Part shown: in pieces, positions 22,889 to 35,250 of the stretch
Position numbering within the stretch: the stretch's first letter is position 1
Layout: each line of letters opens with the position of its first letter
NCBI GenBank assembly: GCA_020631735.1
Contig: CM036159.1
Location: 100,575,670-100,639,669, forward strand
Length of the DNA: 64,000 nt
Source of the DNA: Saccharum officinarum
Lineage: Eukaryota > Streptophyta > Magnoliopsida > Poales > Poaceae
Reading direction: 5' to 3'
Notes under the pieces: model-generated
The model's input: the letters and a program-made list of their open reading frames with translations, nothing else
What the model was told of the DNA's origin: nothing
Database searches by the model: none
Made by a program: the position numbers and the translations under genes

Positions 22889-24795
22889 TGTAAGGTCCAA
22901 ATAGGATAGAGGGGGGGGATGAATAGCCTAATTAAAACTTCTATAAGAATTACTTAACCACAAGTGTTAGTACAAAAAGGTGGTGAAGCAAAATGCACTA
23001 GCTCTAACTAATTAAGCAAGCCACCTACACAAGTCTAGTATAAGGCTATCCACTAAACACAGCAACAACTACAAGCTAGATAAAAGGAGTAACGCGAGAG
23101 AAGAGCTTCGAGTGATTATACCGCCATATAGAGAAGAACCAATCAATCAAACACACAAGAGAAATCCTCAGAAAGAGAACGACATAAGAATTTATCCTGA
23201 GGTTCACTTGCTTTCTGGCAAGCTACTCTCCGTTATGGCGATACACCCACTTGTCGGTTCGCGAGCTAATCGACTATCAAGAGTCGAGCCATCGGCGGCA
23301 CCGCACAACCGCACACAAGATGGGGATCCTCCAAGCCACGAGCTCCACTAGAGTATCCAATTTGCGAACTCCTGCAGGGAAGGATCAAGAACCCCTTACA
23401 ACACTTGGTGAGGGCTCCAACAATCTCCAATTGCGAGCTCAATCACCTCCGCTGCTCCAACCTGTCTACCGCGTTGGGAAACACGGAAGAGTAACAAGAA
23501 ATCCACGACAACTCAAAGTTCAAGTGCCTCTAGAATGCAACTCTCAAGTAATGCACTTGAATCTCACTCAATCTCACTCAAGATGTGCAATCCAAGCAAA
23601 GAGATGAGTGGAGGGGTTGTTCTCTAGCTCAAAGGATGTCTCAAGGTCTCAAATGTGCAAGAGTTGCCTCCCAAACCTGGCCACCATCTATTTTATAGCG
23701 AAGGGGTAAGCAACTAGCCGTTACTAGACGTCGCAGTGAAAAACGAGATGACCGGACGCACAGGTCAGGGTGACCGGACGCGTCCGGTCACTACAAGACA
23801 AATAGTAAGAGTGCGAGTCAGTGAGAGCCATTGCCGTGACTGGACTCGCTTCACCGTTTGACCGGATGCGCTGCACTTGGCGTTCGATCGGAGTCCAGAG
23901 AGCTCCCCATGTGATCGGACGCGTCGAATCGCATGTGACCGGGCGCGCCGCGTGTCCGATCAGCTCCACACCACGCTCTGCTCCTCTCGGTGCCCGACCG
24001 GATGCTCCGGTCTCAGAGACCCTCGGACGCGCTGGTCGCGCGCCTTTCCTCTGTGTCCAGGTGAACTGACCGGACGCGCTGGTCAGACCAAACCAGCGTC
24101 TGGTCACAAACCCTAGGCGCGCTGCGCGTGCCCTCGACTTGAGCTAACCGGACGCGTAGGTCCACCCTGGACCACGTCCGGTCCAGCGTCTGATCACTGT
24201 TTTTTAGTGAGAAACACACCGGACTTACGCCTCCGTTTCTCCGCCTCCGGCGCAGAGAAAATAGACATTTCACTTCCCCAAAAAGCGCCGAACTCCACCG
24301 CCTTCGTAAATGTGCTAACACCACCAAGTGTACACCACCATGTGCATGTGTGTTAGCATTTCACAAACATTTTTCAAGGCGTTATGTTAGCTCTCTACTA
24401 GATCCTAATGCATATGCTCAAGACATTGATCTAGTGGCACTTGATTCCCGAGCTAACAGTGATTGCCCCTCTTGATAGTCGGCTATGTATCATAAACCCG
24501 GTCAATCACTTCTCTACTTATTTTAGACGGGCAAAAGGAAAACCCTATGATTATACCTTTGCCTTGCGCTCTTAGATCCTTCTCTTCCACTTGATCATCA
24601 TGTCCATCATTTTATGTGCATTCCTTCATGATCTTGCTCATCATTTTATGCACCAAAACATGTGGTCTTGTGGCCATCTCTCTATGCCATTTGCTCCTTC
24701 ATCACGTGTGTTGCTTATGCCTAATTCAAACCACTTGACACAATGACATTAGCAACTTGGTGTCATTAATTACCAAAACCAAACTTGGGCTTTCA
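22889..24795 (-). mobile_element. Solo LTR of a sirevirus-like copia element
   Basis: 1907 bp with TGTAAGG...GGCTTTCA on the plus strand, that is TGAAAGCC...CCTTACA on the minus strand. ACTAG duplications on both sides prove a solo LTR left by LTR-LTR recombination. Its start resembles the composite's LTR (TGAAAGTCCTATGTTTGGTG versus TGAAAGCCCAAGTTTGGTT), as do the CpG word array and the interior order, so it belongs to a related family. A perfect 20-bp palindrome, TGACCGGACGCGTCCGGTCA, lies at 23771-23790. Open frames inside it (for example 23251-23607) are not supported as genes. Confidence 0.92.
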
Positions 24796-24800
24796 ACTAG
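24796..24800. repeat. Target site duplication ACTAG (right)
   Basis: Matches 22884-22888. Confidence 0.93.
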
Positions 24801-24889
24801 AGTAAGCAAGTGATTAAGCAAGTAATGATAACCAATGATCAATATCAACTACCATTATGTATATCCATTTTTAACTGTCCAGGTGTTCC

Positions 24890-24989
24890 NNNNNNNNNNN
24901 NNNNNNNNNNNNNNNNNNNNNNNNNNNNNNNNNNNNNNNNNNNNNNNNNNNNNNNNNNNNNNNNNNNNNNNNNNNNNNNNNNNNNNNNN
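24890..24989. other. Assembly gap (100 N)
   Basis: Exactly 100 N, a placeholder length. The true missing length is unknown and probably includes the rest of the gypsy LTR. Confidence 0.95.
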
Positions 24990-24994
24990 CTTGC

Positions 24995-25096
24995 ATTTAG
25001 AGAGAGATGTTGAAGTCCACTCTTGTCCAGAATTTCTCATGATTTGGTCTTTCAAGAACAGAGATATAAGTTGATTAAAGACAGGCTGCTCCGAAA
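24995..25096. other. Short flank between retroelements
   Basis: About 100 bp between the gap and the gypsy dimer. It resembles neither element and may be the continuation of the sequence at 22208-22237. No gene can be defined. Confidence 0.4.
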
Positions 25097-26919
25097 GACA
25101 AGATATAGAAAGCAGGAGATAACCAAAACCCAGCTATTTATTTCATTAATCCTTATACCTTATACATATAAAACTAAATGAAATCATGGTCAAAAACCAC
25201 GAGATCATCCACTCATTACAAAATTCCAACTCAAGCATAAACATAAGCAACCCAAGCAACTAAACACTTAAATGTTCATTAGCCACACATTAAGACGACT
25301 CCACTTGGCTACTAACGGTTTTATTTAACACGGACAAACTCCTATTCCTTAAACATGGTGTGATTGTAGCAGTATCCAGAGTAGATAACGTCTCTTACAT
25401 TCCTTATTGCTTCATATGGACATCTGAATCTCTGCATCCTCTTTACCATTCTTATAACTCATACCTTAAGATGGGTCAACCTGGTATCCCTCAGGTATAG
25501 ATTTAATACCCTCATACTCAATCCTTTCTCCTGAAAGTGTAGTTAGAAACATGAACATTGGCATACTCAATCACTCCTTTACAAGTAGTAACCAGTCTAT
25601 TCCAAGGATAACATCAATGCCATTAATTCCAAAACAATGAGGTTTACCTTAAAATTACCCCCTTTATGTCAAGACTAACTTTTGGGCATACGCGGTCTGC
25701 CTTTATTTCACCTCTTGGAGTTTTAATCATCACTGTTTTCCCCCTTGGAAGCATAAGTATGTTATGATCTTTTACATATTGTCTAGATATGAACGAATGT
25801 GAGGCACTGGGGTCAAACAAAACCTTGGCATTTCCTGAACTTACTGGAATTGATCCAAACACGACCTCCTTAGCTCCAGGAATGGTGGAAATATCCACAT
25901 GTTTCAACCTTCCATGATTGTAATTTCTCTTTAATTTATTTCCCTGCACATGCTCCTTTTGGACATCCTGTCCTGGGTCTTGCTGTTGTTGATTCTTCTG
26001 TAGGCAAATTTGATATAATGTCCTTCCTGCTGGCAATGATAACACTTTCTCTTAGCTAGATCTTTTGTGATGTCATACTCCAAGGAACTGTTGTTTGGTA
26101 TGTTGCTATCTTGCTGGCCATAAAAGTTCACCTTCGTCCCTTTGGCTTGTTTCCTAGCTTGTTTGGCCTTTCGGGTTGATACTCCTTATAGGTAATTGTC
26201 CACCCATCTATGACTACTTCATGGGAGTAGTTTTAGCGGAGGGGCTTCTAACTCTTCAGGGTTTGGATTTGTTTGACAGGGGATCAGGGCTGCATGTGAC
26301 AATGTAGTAGAACTCGCTTGCTCATTGCTTTCCACTAGTGGTTCTAATGAGATTGCCTTTCTCTTCTTGTCCATGTTGTTCTCAAAATTTGGATCCACCT
26401 TGACTTTCCCCTTATTAGACTCATTTCGAAGACAGGGAAAACCATAATGCTTACAGCAGTGACATTGTTCCTGCTCTCCAAATGCCTTATTATCAACATC
26501 TTTATTGGATTTCATATTCTTCCAAACTTCTGCTACTTGTATCTTCTCTGACCCCTTGGATATGTTGGCTTGACCTTGAGATAAGCATCGTTGAGAATTC
26601 CCATGTTGAGCCATTTCTTCTAGTAATTGGTTTTGCATCGCTAATGGTTTCTTATCAAAAGTGAGCAAGAGCGACACAATTCAGTCCTCTTAACCTCTGA
26701 AATCCATAGTCTTCTCGTCACGAGCCGTCTAATAGACAAGGAGAAAAGGTTCAAAATAGAGACAAGGTTTTTATAACAGAACGGGGATAGAATTAAGCAT
26801 AACTTTGAGAAAATAACAAAGTTAAAGAGAAGCAAGAAATAGGCAACAATGAGAACATGCTAAACGTCCAGTTCTAACTAGGCTTGCGTCCTACAGTCAG
26901 CATTGCTTTGATACCACTC
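25097..26919 (-). pseudogene. Gypsy interior B: gag-like segment, zinc knuckle, retropepsin (defective)
   Basis: On the minus strand: a leader after the primer site; an open segment at 26677-26219 of unknown class with a Cys/His group (CHCCKHYGFPC); a retroviral-type knuckle CYHCQQEGHYIKFA at about 26050 whose last Cys is lost; then an aspartic protease region (AKVLFDPSASHSFISRQY, about 25810) in the form used by Ty3/gypsy plant elements (DxSASHSFIS). The frame is interrupted several times and the sequence stops after the protease. In autonomous relatives reverse transcriptase would follow. It is decayed relative to interior A. Confidence 0.78.
26901..26916 (-). other. Gypsy primer binding site beside LTR B
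   Basis: Minus-strand TGGTATCAAAGCAATG. This is one base off the initiator-Met site seen beside LTR A. Confidence 0.8.
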
Positions 26920-29900
26920 TGTCACACCCGGTTTTAAGGACAAAACCAGACATACACCATATGTGAAATAAAGAAGACAAATCTCACATATAGCCACAGA
27001 TAAGTGTAATATCAAAAGACAAATGCTTAATATACATAACACAATAGTATAAAATATACCTTAAAGAGCAACACAGCGGAAAGACAACTCTGAACACCGG
27101 GTGCAACCTTCACTCCAGGATCAAACTAACTGGTTGATCACAAGCCTAACAATTTCAGAATCTAACAGTCTGGTACCCTTCCCGAGATGTGGGGAAATAG
27201 TAAGGGTGAGTCCATGTCGAACTCAACAAATATAACATGGGGTTCATGCGGCTCAAAAGGTTTGACACGGGTTTACTGCAATAGCTTTTAGTGAGTCATC
27301 TTTTTAGCAGTTGAGTAGCAACAAGTTTAACATAAGCCCAAATAACCTCATGATCATGTAAACGAGAATAATGTATAGCAAGAACAATAATCATTAGTGA
27401 GCTTTAATATCATCAGTATTATCATTATCATCAGTGTTCATCATTTATTCTGTAAGGGTCCAAGGCCACTCGTGACCGTGAGCACGGCTGTTATAACAGT
27501 TTTACACTCTACAGAGGTTGTACACTTTCACTGTGAGTCGTGATTACCCATATGCCCGAGGCGGCCAATCCCCAAAACACTCCCAAGGTGAGCAGGCAGG
27601 GTTCACTATGAAGCCTTTCAAAGTTCGTCTAACAAGTTAGGGCCGCTAGGTTTCCGAAGTCAGTCCGTGTGATACACCACGCAGGGATCCACAGTCTGCT
27701 TTACCCCATTTGTGCCACAAGGGTAACCTCTAACAAGCTAGAAAAGGTCCTCATACTGAGCTAAAGCCAGAGCCATATAGCCCTCACAGTTGTACTGTAA
27801 GTCCCGGATGTTCGCTTACAGATAAGTCCTTAAGGAGAGAAACTAGAGCACCAAAAATACCCCATGCTCTAGCCCCCTTGAGCCATGTTGCTATAAAGCA
27901 TCTTTTAAACGTTTATTGCATATACCATTAGTCAAGTTACAGATCATAGTTATTTATCTTGAGCACTAGCATAAATACTACCCAATGCAATGTCCCATGG
28001 ATGTCAAGGTACAAGATACAAAAGCTAGGATATCCTTAATGGTAACAAGGTAGACACATGCATATGAATTAAGTATATTAAAGGTGAATAGGAAACAAGG
28101 ATGATCCCATGCTATACTTTCCTTAAACACCGATCCTTCGGTAAGCTTTAATCTTCAACGTTCTTCTTCTTCTTCTTGATAACCACGTATATCTCACCGA
28201 CTGGACGAAATCATAAATCACCACACAAGCATCCATACAATCATACACGAAGCAAACAATAGATCTAAATTAGAACAGTACACCAACATATGAAACAATA
28301 TGTGAAAAGTTTTTAAAGATGTTCTACGCATTGCTACGAACACACAGACGCGAAAAGCACACTAATCAGAGCTACAGTTGAAAATATACATCTACCGAAC
28401 GATTTGCTCATAGGAGAAATATAAAACTATTAGCTTCATGAGTTTTAATTATATAATAACATATATAAAATATTTTATAAATACTATATACGGAATTAAG
28501 TCAAATTTAGATTCAAATTATAAAACTAAAGTAAAACAAATCATATTTTATTTACAAAACCCAGTTGCATAATTATTAATCAAGATATGATTTAAACCAT
28601 AAAATTTCAGAATTAGTAATATGGTAAACACTGTCACTACGCGTAGATCTCGTTGCTATGAATCTAACGCAACTCGAATGAGCTAAAACGGATCTAAAAC
28701 GTAGAAGATATGATTTAAACAAGATCTACTTTATTAAAGTAATAGATTAAATCTCACATCGGAACTTAAAGATAGAAAACCTAACCAACAGTAACACTAA
28801 CAGTATAACAAGTTTGTAAAACTCTTCTACACGTTACTACGATCACATAGACATAAAGATCACGAAATTTGGATTTAAAACATAAAAGTTATGAGTTTTC
28901 TAAGATTTCCTATAGATAAATAATTACTTTAATATAAACTCGAAAATAAATTATCTCAAACCTACTGTACAGTTCTATAATCATGTAGAGCTCGCAAATA
29001 CGAATCTAACGCAATTTAAACGGGTCAAATCGGAGTTAAAACGGATAATTTATAACTAAAACAAACTCAGTGGCAAAACTGTAAATATCAGAAAGCGTAT
29101 TTTTCAATTACCGAAACGAATTACGTTTTCAATAAATCAAAACGTATTTTCCAGATTACGCTTTGGATCGCGGGTTATATACTTAAAAACTTCAGGGTTT
29201 CTTTTACAAAACTACAAGCGAACCGGTATGTTTAATTCAGACCGTTGGATTCAAAGTGATCGGCTTGGATCTAATCGGGAAGAAAGAGAAAAAGAAACGC
29301 TGGCCGGCTACAGGGCCTGACGGCGGCGCCATGGCCGGAACCGGGCGAACTTGCCGGCGTTTCATGAAAACGGCGCTCCCGGCCTCCATTCAACAAGCGG
29401 AAAGTACAGGGAGGAAGACCGAAGCATGGCGAACTCACCCCGCGCAAAGATGGGACCGAGGATGACCGGAAGGCGGCGGCTAACTCGCGGTGGCGGACGG
29501 TGGAACTCGAGCTCGCGGTGACCTAGCTCTCGCCACCACAGAAACTGCAACTAGGCAAGATGGGTTGCGGAGGGTGGGCGGCTCCGTTTTTATAGCCGGA
29601 GGCATCGGTATACATGGAAAGGGCAAAGATTTGCGGCGGATTCGATTCACCGAATCGGAGAGAGAGAGAGGAAGGCGGTGCGAAGCCGGAGGAAGAAGAA
29701 AGGAAAGGGAGATGTGTCGCTGACCGTGGGACCGACTTGTCAGCGGCTCAGATGCGGAGGAAGGCCGCGCGCGATGACGGGCCGGCTGGCCGCGGCTTGG
29801 GCTCGGCCCAGGGAACAGGAGACGGGCGCGGGGTAGGGAAAGAGGAAGACTGGGCCGCCGTAGCAGGCCGGAGAGTTGGGCTGCGGTAGGAGAAGCGGCC

Positions 29901-30170
29901 CGAGCAGGAAGAATTCCTTTTCTTTTTCTTTTTTCTAATTTTTCAAAGCCATTTTCCAAAAGATTTTGAAATCCATTTTGAATTTGATTTAAAGCACTCA
30001 TCACAAAAATCCCAAATGCAACAGCATGAATGCTCAATCATGTTTCTACCCCTATATTTGATTTTAAATTTATAAAAAATTATTATCATTCTAAATTTGC
30101 ATACTCACAATAATATACAAAAATCATATTTTTCCTATTTTTCTTCTTTTCAAATTTTTAGGGTGTTACA
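26920..30170 (-). repeat. Gypsy LTR B (about 3.25 kb)
   Basis: Ends are TGTCACACCC and GGGTGTTACA on the plus strand. The GC-rich block at 29240-29900 is the promoter-proximal part in the minus orientation; a TATAAAA-type site lies on the minus strand near 29590. Open frames such as 29480-30037 and 29614-29889 fall inside this repeat and also differ from the LTR A equivalents, so they are not genes. Confidence 0.88.
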
Positions 30171-31990
30171 GACAAGATATAGAAAGCAGGAGATAACCAA
30201 AACCTAGCTATTTATTTCATTAATCCTTATATCTTATACATATAAACTAAATGAAATCATGGTCAAAGCCCACGAGATCATTCCACTCATTACAAAATTC
30301 CAACTCAAGCATAAACATAAGCACAAAGCAACTAAACACTTAAATGTTCATTAGCCACACATTAAGACGACTCAACTTGGCTACTAACGGTTTTATTACA
30401 CGGGACATAACTCCTATTCCTTAAACATGGTGTGATTGTAGCAGCATCCAGAGTAGATAACGTCTCTTACATTCCTTATTGCTTTATATGGACATCTGAA
30501 TCTCTGCATCTACCATTCTTATAACTCATACCTTAAGATGGGTCAACCTGGCATCCCTCCGGTGTAGATTTAATACCCTCATACTCAATCCTTTCTCCTA
30601 AAAGTGTAGTTAGAAACACTGAACATTGGGCATACTCAATCACTCCTTTATAAGTAGATAACCAGTCTATTCCAAGGATAACATCAATGCCCATTAATTC
30701 CAAAACAATGAGGTTTACCTTAAAATTTACCCCCTTTATGTCAAGACTAACTTTGGGCATACGCGGTCTGCCTTTATTTCACCTCTTGGAGTTTTAATAA
30801 TCACTGTTTTCCCCCTTGGAAGCATAAGTATGTTATGATCTTTACATATTGTCTAGATATGAACGAATGTGAGGCACTGGGGTCAAACAAAACCTTGGCA
30901 TTTCCTGAACTTACTGGAATTGATCCAAACACGACCTCCTTAGCTCCAGGAATGGTGGAAATATCCACATGTTTCAACCTTCCATGGATGTAATTTCTCT
31001 TTAATTTATTTCCCTGCACATGCTCCTTTTGGACATCCTGTCCTGGGTCTCGCTGTTGTTGATTCTTCTGTGGGCAAGATTTGATATAATGTCCTTCCTG
31101 CTGGCAATGATAACACTTTCTCTTAGCTGGATCTTTTGTGATGTCATACTCCAAGGAACTGTTGTTTGGTATGTTGCTATCTTGTTGTCCATAAAAGTTC
31201 ACCTTCGTCCCTTGGCTTGTTTCTTAGCTTGTTTGCCTTTCGGGGTTGATACTCCTTATAGGTAATTGTCCATCCATCTATGACTACTTCATGGGGAGTA
31301 GTTTTAGCAGGAGAGGCTTCTAACTCTTTAGGGTTGGATTTGTTTGACAGGAGATCAGGGCTGCATGTGACAATGTAGTATAACTTGCTTGTTGATTGTT
31401 TTCCACAAGTGGTTCTAATGAGATTGCCTTTCTCTTCTTGTCCATGTTGATCGCAAAATTTGGATCCACCTTGACTTTCCCCTTATTAGACTCGTTTCGA
31501 AGACAGGGAAAACCATAATGCTTACAGCAGTGACATTGTTCCTGCTCTCCAAATGCCTTACTATCAACATCTTTATTGGATTTCATATTCTTCCAAGCTT
31601 CTACTACTTGTATCTTCTCTGACCCCTTGGATATGTTGGCTTGACCTTGAGATAAGCATCGTTGAGAATTCCCATGTTGTGCCATTTCTTCTAGTAATTG
31701 GTTTTGCATCGCTAATGGTTTCTTGTCAAAAGTGAGCAAGAGCGACACAATTCAGTCCTCTTAACCTCTGAAATCCACAGTCTTCTTGTCATGAGCCGTC
31801 TAATAGATAAGGAGAAAAGGTTCAAAATAGAGACAAGGTTTTTATAATAGAACGGGGATAGAATTAAGCATAACTTTGAGAAAATAACAAAGTTAAAGAG
31901 AAGCAAGAAATAGGCAACAATGAGAACATGCTAAACGTCCAGTTCTAACTAGGCTTGCGTCCTACAGTCAGCATTGCTCTGATACCACTC
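30171..31990 (-). pseudogene. Gypsy interior A: gag-like segment, zinc knuckle, retropepsin (defective)
   Basis: Same order as interior B but better preserved. The knuckle CYHCQQEGHYIKSCPQK at about 31100 is intact, then AKVLFDPSASHSFIS (about 30880). After a one-base frame change near 30800-30845 comes the downstream protease segment with VILGIDWLSTYKGVIEYA (about 30650), ending GIKSTPEGCQVDP. Full-length relatives continue here into reverse transcriptase, but this copy goes straight into a non-coding tail and then LTR B. The breakpoint is the same in interior B, so the deletion predates the duplication. Confidence 0.82.
31972..31987 (-). other. Gypsy primer binding site beside LTR A
   Basis: Minus-strand TGGTATCAGAGCAATG, complementary to the 3' end of plant initiator-Met tRNA, three bases from the LTR end. 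Confidence 0.88.
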
Positions 31991-34900
31991 TGTCACACCC
32001 AATTTTAAGGACAAAACCAGACATACACCATATGTGAAATAAAGAAGACAAATCTCACATATAGCCACAGATAAGTGTAATATCAAAAGACAAATGCTTA
32101 ATATACATAACACAATAGTATAAAATATACCTTAAAGAGCAACACAGCGGAAAGACAACTCCGAACACCGGGTGCAACCTTCACTCCAGGATCAAACTAA
32201 CTGGTTGATCACAAGCCTAACAATTCCAGAATCTAACAGTCTGGTACCCTTCCTGAGATGTGGGGAAATAGCAAGAGTGAGTCCATGTCGAACTCAGCAA
32301 ATATATCATGGGGTTCATGCGGCTCAAAAGGTTTGACACGGGTTTACTGCAATAGCTTTTAGTGAGTCATCTTTTTAGCAGTTGAGTAGCAACAAGTTTA
32401 CCACAATCCCAAATAACCTCATGATTATGTAAACGAGAATAATGTATAGCAAGAAACAATAATCATTAGTGAACATCAATATCATCAGTGTTATCATTAT
32501 CATTAGTGTTCATCATTTATTCTGTAAGGGTCCAAGGCCACTCGTGACCGTGAGCACGACTGTTATAACAGTTTTACACTCTGCAGAGGTTGTACACTTT
32601 CACTGTGAGTCATGATTACCCATATGCCCGGATCGCGACTCCCAAAACACTTTCAAGGTGAGCAGGCAAGAAATCACTATGAAGCCTTTCAAAGGTTCGT
32701 CTAACAAGTTAGGGCCGCTAGGTTTTAGAAGTCAGTCCGTGTAATACACCACGCAGGGATCCACAGTCTGCTTTACCCCATTTGCGCCACAAGGGTAACC
32801 TCTAACAAGCTAGAAAAGGTCCTCATACTGAGCTAAAGCCAGAGCCATATAGCCCTCACAGTTGTACTGTAAGTCCCGAATGTTCGCTTACAGATAAGTC
32901 CTTAGGGAGAGAAACTAGAGCACCATAAAAACAACCAAATATGCTCTAGCCCTCTTGAGCCATATTGCTTTAAAGCATCATTTAAACATTTATTGCATAT
33001 ATCATTAGTCAAGTTACAGATCATGGTTATTTATCTTGAGCACTAGCATAAATACTACCCAATGCAACGTCCCATGGGTGTCAAGGTACAAGATACAAAA
33101 CTAGGATATCCTTAGTGGTAACAAGGTAGACACATGCACATGAATTAAGTATATTAAAGGTGAATAGGAAACAAGGATAATCCCATGCTATACTTGCCTT
33201 AAACACCGATCCTTCGGTAAGCTTTAATCTTCAACGTTCTTCTTCTTCTTCTTGATAACCTCGTATATCTCACCGACTGGACGAAATCATAAATCACCAC
33301 ACACGTATCCATACAATCATACACGAAGCAAACAATAGATCTAAATTAGAACAGTACACCAAACATAAAATTAAGATGAAAAGTTTGTAGAACGAATCTA
33401 CGTCTCGCTACGAATACACAGACGCGAAAAGCACACTAATCAGAGCTACGGTTGAAAAGATACATCTACCGAAAGATTTGCTCATAGGAGAAAATATAAA
33501 ACTATTAGCTTCATGAGTTTTAATTATATAATAACATATATAAAATATTTTATAAATACTATATACGGAATTAAGTCAAATTTAGATTCAAATTATAAAA
33601 CTAAAGTAAAACAAATCATATTTTATTTACAAAACCCAGTTGCATAATTATTAATCAAGATATGATTTAAACCATAAAATTTCAAAATTAGTAATATGGT
33701 AAACACTGTCACTAACGCGTAGATCTCGTTGCTATGAATCTAACGCAACTCGAATGAGCTAAAACGGATCTAAAACGTAGAAGATATGATTTAAACAAGA
33801 TCTACTTTATTAAAGTAATAGATTAAATCTCACATCGGAACTTAAAGATAGAAAACCTAACCAACAGTAACACTAACAGTATAACAAGTTTGTAAAACTC
33901 TTCTACACGTTACTACAATCACATAGACATAAAGATCACGAAATTTGGATTTAAAACGTAAAAGTTATGAGTTTTCTAAGATTTCCTATAGATAAATAAT
34001 TACTTTAATATAAACTCGAAAATAAATTATCTCAAACCTACTGTACAGTTCTATAATCATGTAGAGCTCGCAAATACGAATCTAACGCAATTTAAACGGG
34101 TCAAATCGGAGTTAAAACGGATAATTTATAACTAAAACAAACTCAGTGGCAAAACTGTAAATATCAGAAAGCGTATTTTTCAATTACCGAAACGAATTAC
34201 GTTTTCAATTAATCAAAACGTATTTTCGGAAGTTACGCGATCAAAATACGCTTTACGGAAAAGAAAACGTAAACCGGGAATACGCTTTGGACTGCGGGTT
34301 CTATACTTAAAAATCACAGGGACTCTTTAGCAAAATTGCCGGCCGAAGGGGTATCGTGTATTATCAGCCGTTGGATTTGAAATAGATGGCTCGGATCTAA
34401 TCGGGGAGAGAGAGAAAATGGCCGGCGGCGCTCCGACCGGACTCCGGCCGTCGGTGAGCTCCCGCGGCGGCGCCATCATCGGAGAAGCCCAAAACACGTC
34501 TCCGACCACCAAACAACGAAAGGAAAACACCGGGAGATCGAGAAGCTCACGGAGAACTCACCCCGCGCGAAGACGGGACTGGAGGATGACCGGAAGGCGG
34601 CGGCTAGCTCGCGGTGGCGGCTATGGCGGCGGTGGTGCTTGCGGTGGCGCAACTAGGCGACTACGGCGGCTCCAAAGGGATGGGATGGGGGCGGAATAGT
34701 GCGGGGTCCCGTTTTTATAGCCCGAAGGCGTCGCACTTAAGGAAGGGAAGAAGATTGAGCTGCGGATTCGAATCGGAGAAGGAGGAAGGCGAGCTCGCGG
34801 TTGGAAAGAGCTGGAGGAAGAAGAAAGGAAGGTGGAAGGAGACGCTGACAGGTGGGTCCCACATGTCGGCGACTCGGAGGGGGAACGGCCGCGCGCTAGC

Positions 34901-35250
34901 TTGGCGGGCCGCGGTGGCTGGGCTTGGCCCACGCGGCGAAGGGGCGCGGACTGGGCCGCGGCCAAGGCAGCCGAAACGGGCGAAAACCAAGTGAATAGTA
35001 TTTCTCTTCCTTTTTTTCCAATTTTCAAATTCATTTTTCAAATGATTTTCAAATCAAATTTGAATTTAATTTAAACCACTCAATACAAAACTTCAAATGC
35101 AGCAGCATGAATGCTCAATCATGTTTCTACCCTTATATTTGATTTTAAATTTATAAAAATTATTATTATCCTAAATTTGCATGCTCACAAAATTATACAA
35201 AAATCATATTTCTCCTACTTTTCTTCTTTTCAAAATTTTAGGGTGTTACA
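31991..35250 (-). repeat. Gypsy LTR A (about 3.26 kb)
   Basis: Plus-strand ends TGTCACACCC and GGGTGTTACA. It is highly similar to LTR B, but carries an extra stretch near 34228-34285 and a rearranged GC-rich promoter-proximal region (34320-35000). Open frames there (34418-35041) are repeat sequence. Confidence 0.88.

Larger units (their letters stand above)
22238..24889 (-). mobile_element. Ty3/gypsy-type LTR, minus strand, interrupted
   Basis: Outside the copia solo LTR, 22238-22888 and 24801-24889 read on the minus strand as one plant gypsy LTR. It has a U3-like start in the gap, a TCAGGTAAGTCTAGCTGAGTA-like region, then ...GGTCGGTTCTATTACA at the end. The terminal CA is at 22238 on this strand. 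No primer site follows it, so it is a solo or truncated 3' LTR. The 5-bp CTTGC at 22233-22237 also occurs directly after the N gap (24990-24994), which would fit a target duplication if the gap hides only LTR sequence. Confidence 0.6.
25097..35250 (-). mobile_element. Head-to-tail dimer of a Ty3/gypsy LTR-plus-gag/protease unit
   Basis: Reading on the minus strand: LTR A (35250-31991), interior A (31990-30171), LTR B (30170-26920), interior B (26919-25097). LTRs begin TGTAACACCC and end GGGTGTGACA, about 3.25 kb each. The primer site beside LTR A is TGGTATCAGAGCAATG (initiator Met). The interior encodes gag-like and protease segments only; reverse transcriptase, RNase H and integrase are missing, so it is non-autonomous. 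No third LTR closes interior B, and no purine tract precedes LTR B. No matching 5-bp duplication is seen (right flank GTCAT). Confidence 0.85.

Noticed and set aside
24855..25055. Open frames crossing the first gap
   Set aside because: They consist mainly of unknown residues and have no support.
29256..30037. Long Arg/Gly/Pro-rich open frames on both strands, with counterparts at 34418-35041
   Set aside because: They lie inside the two gypsy LTRs, change frame between the copies and show no domain. GC-rich DNA is open by chance.
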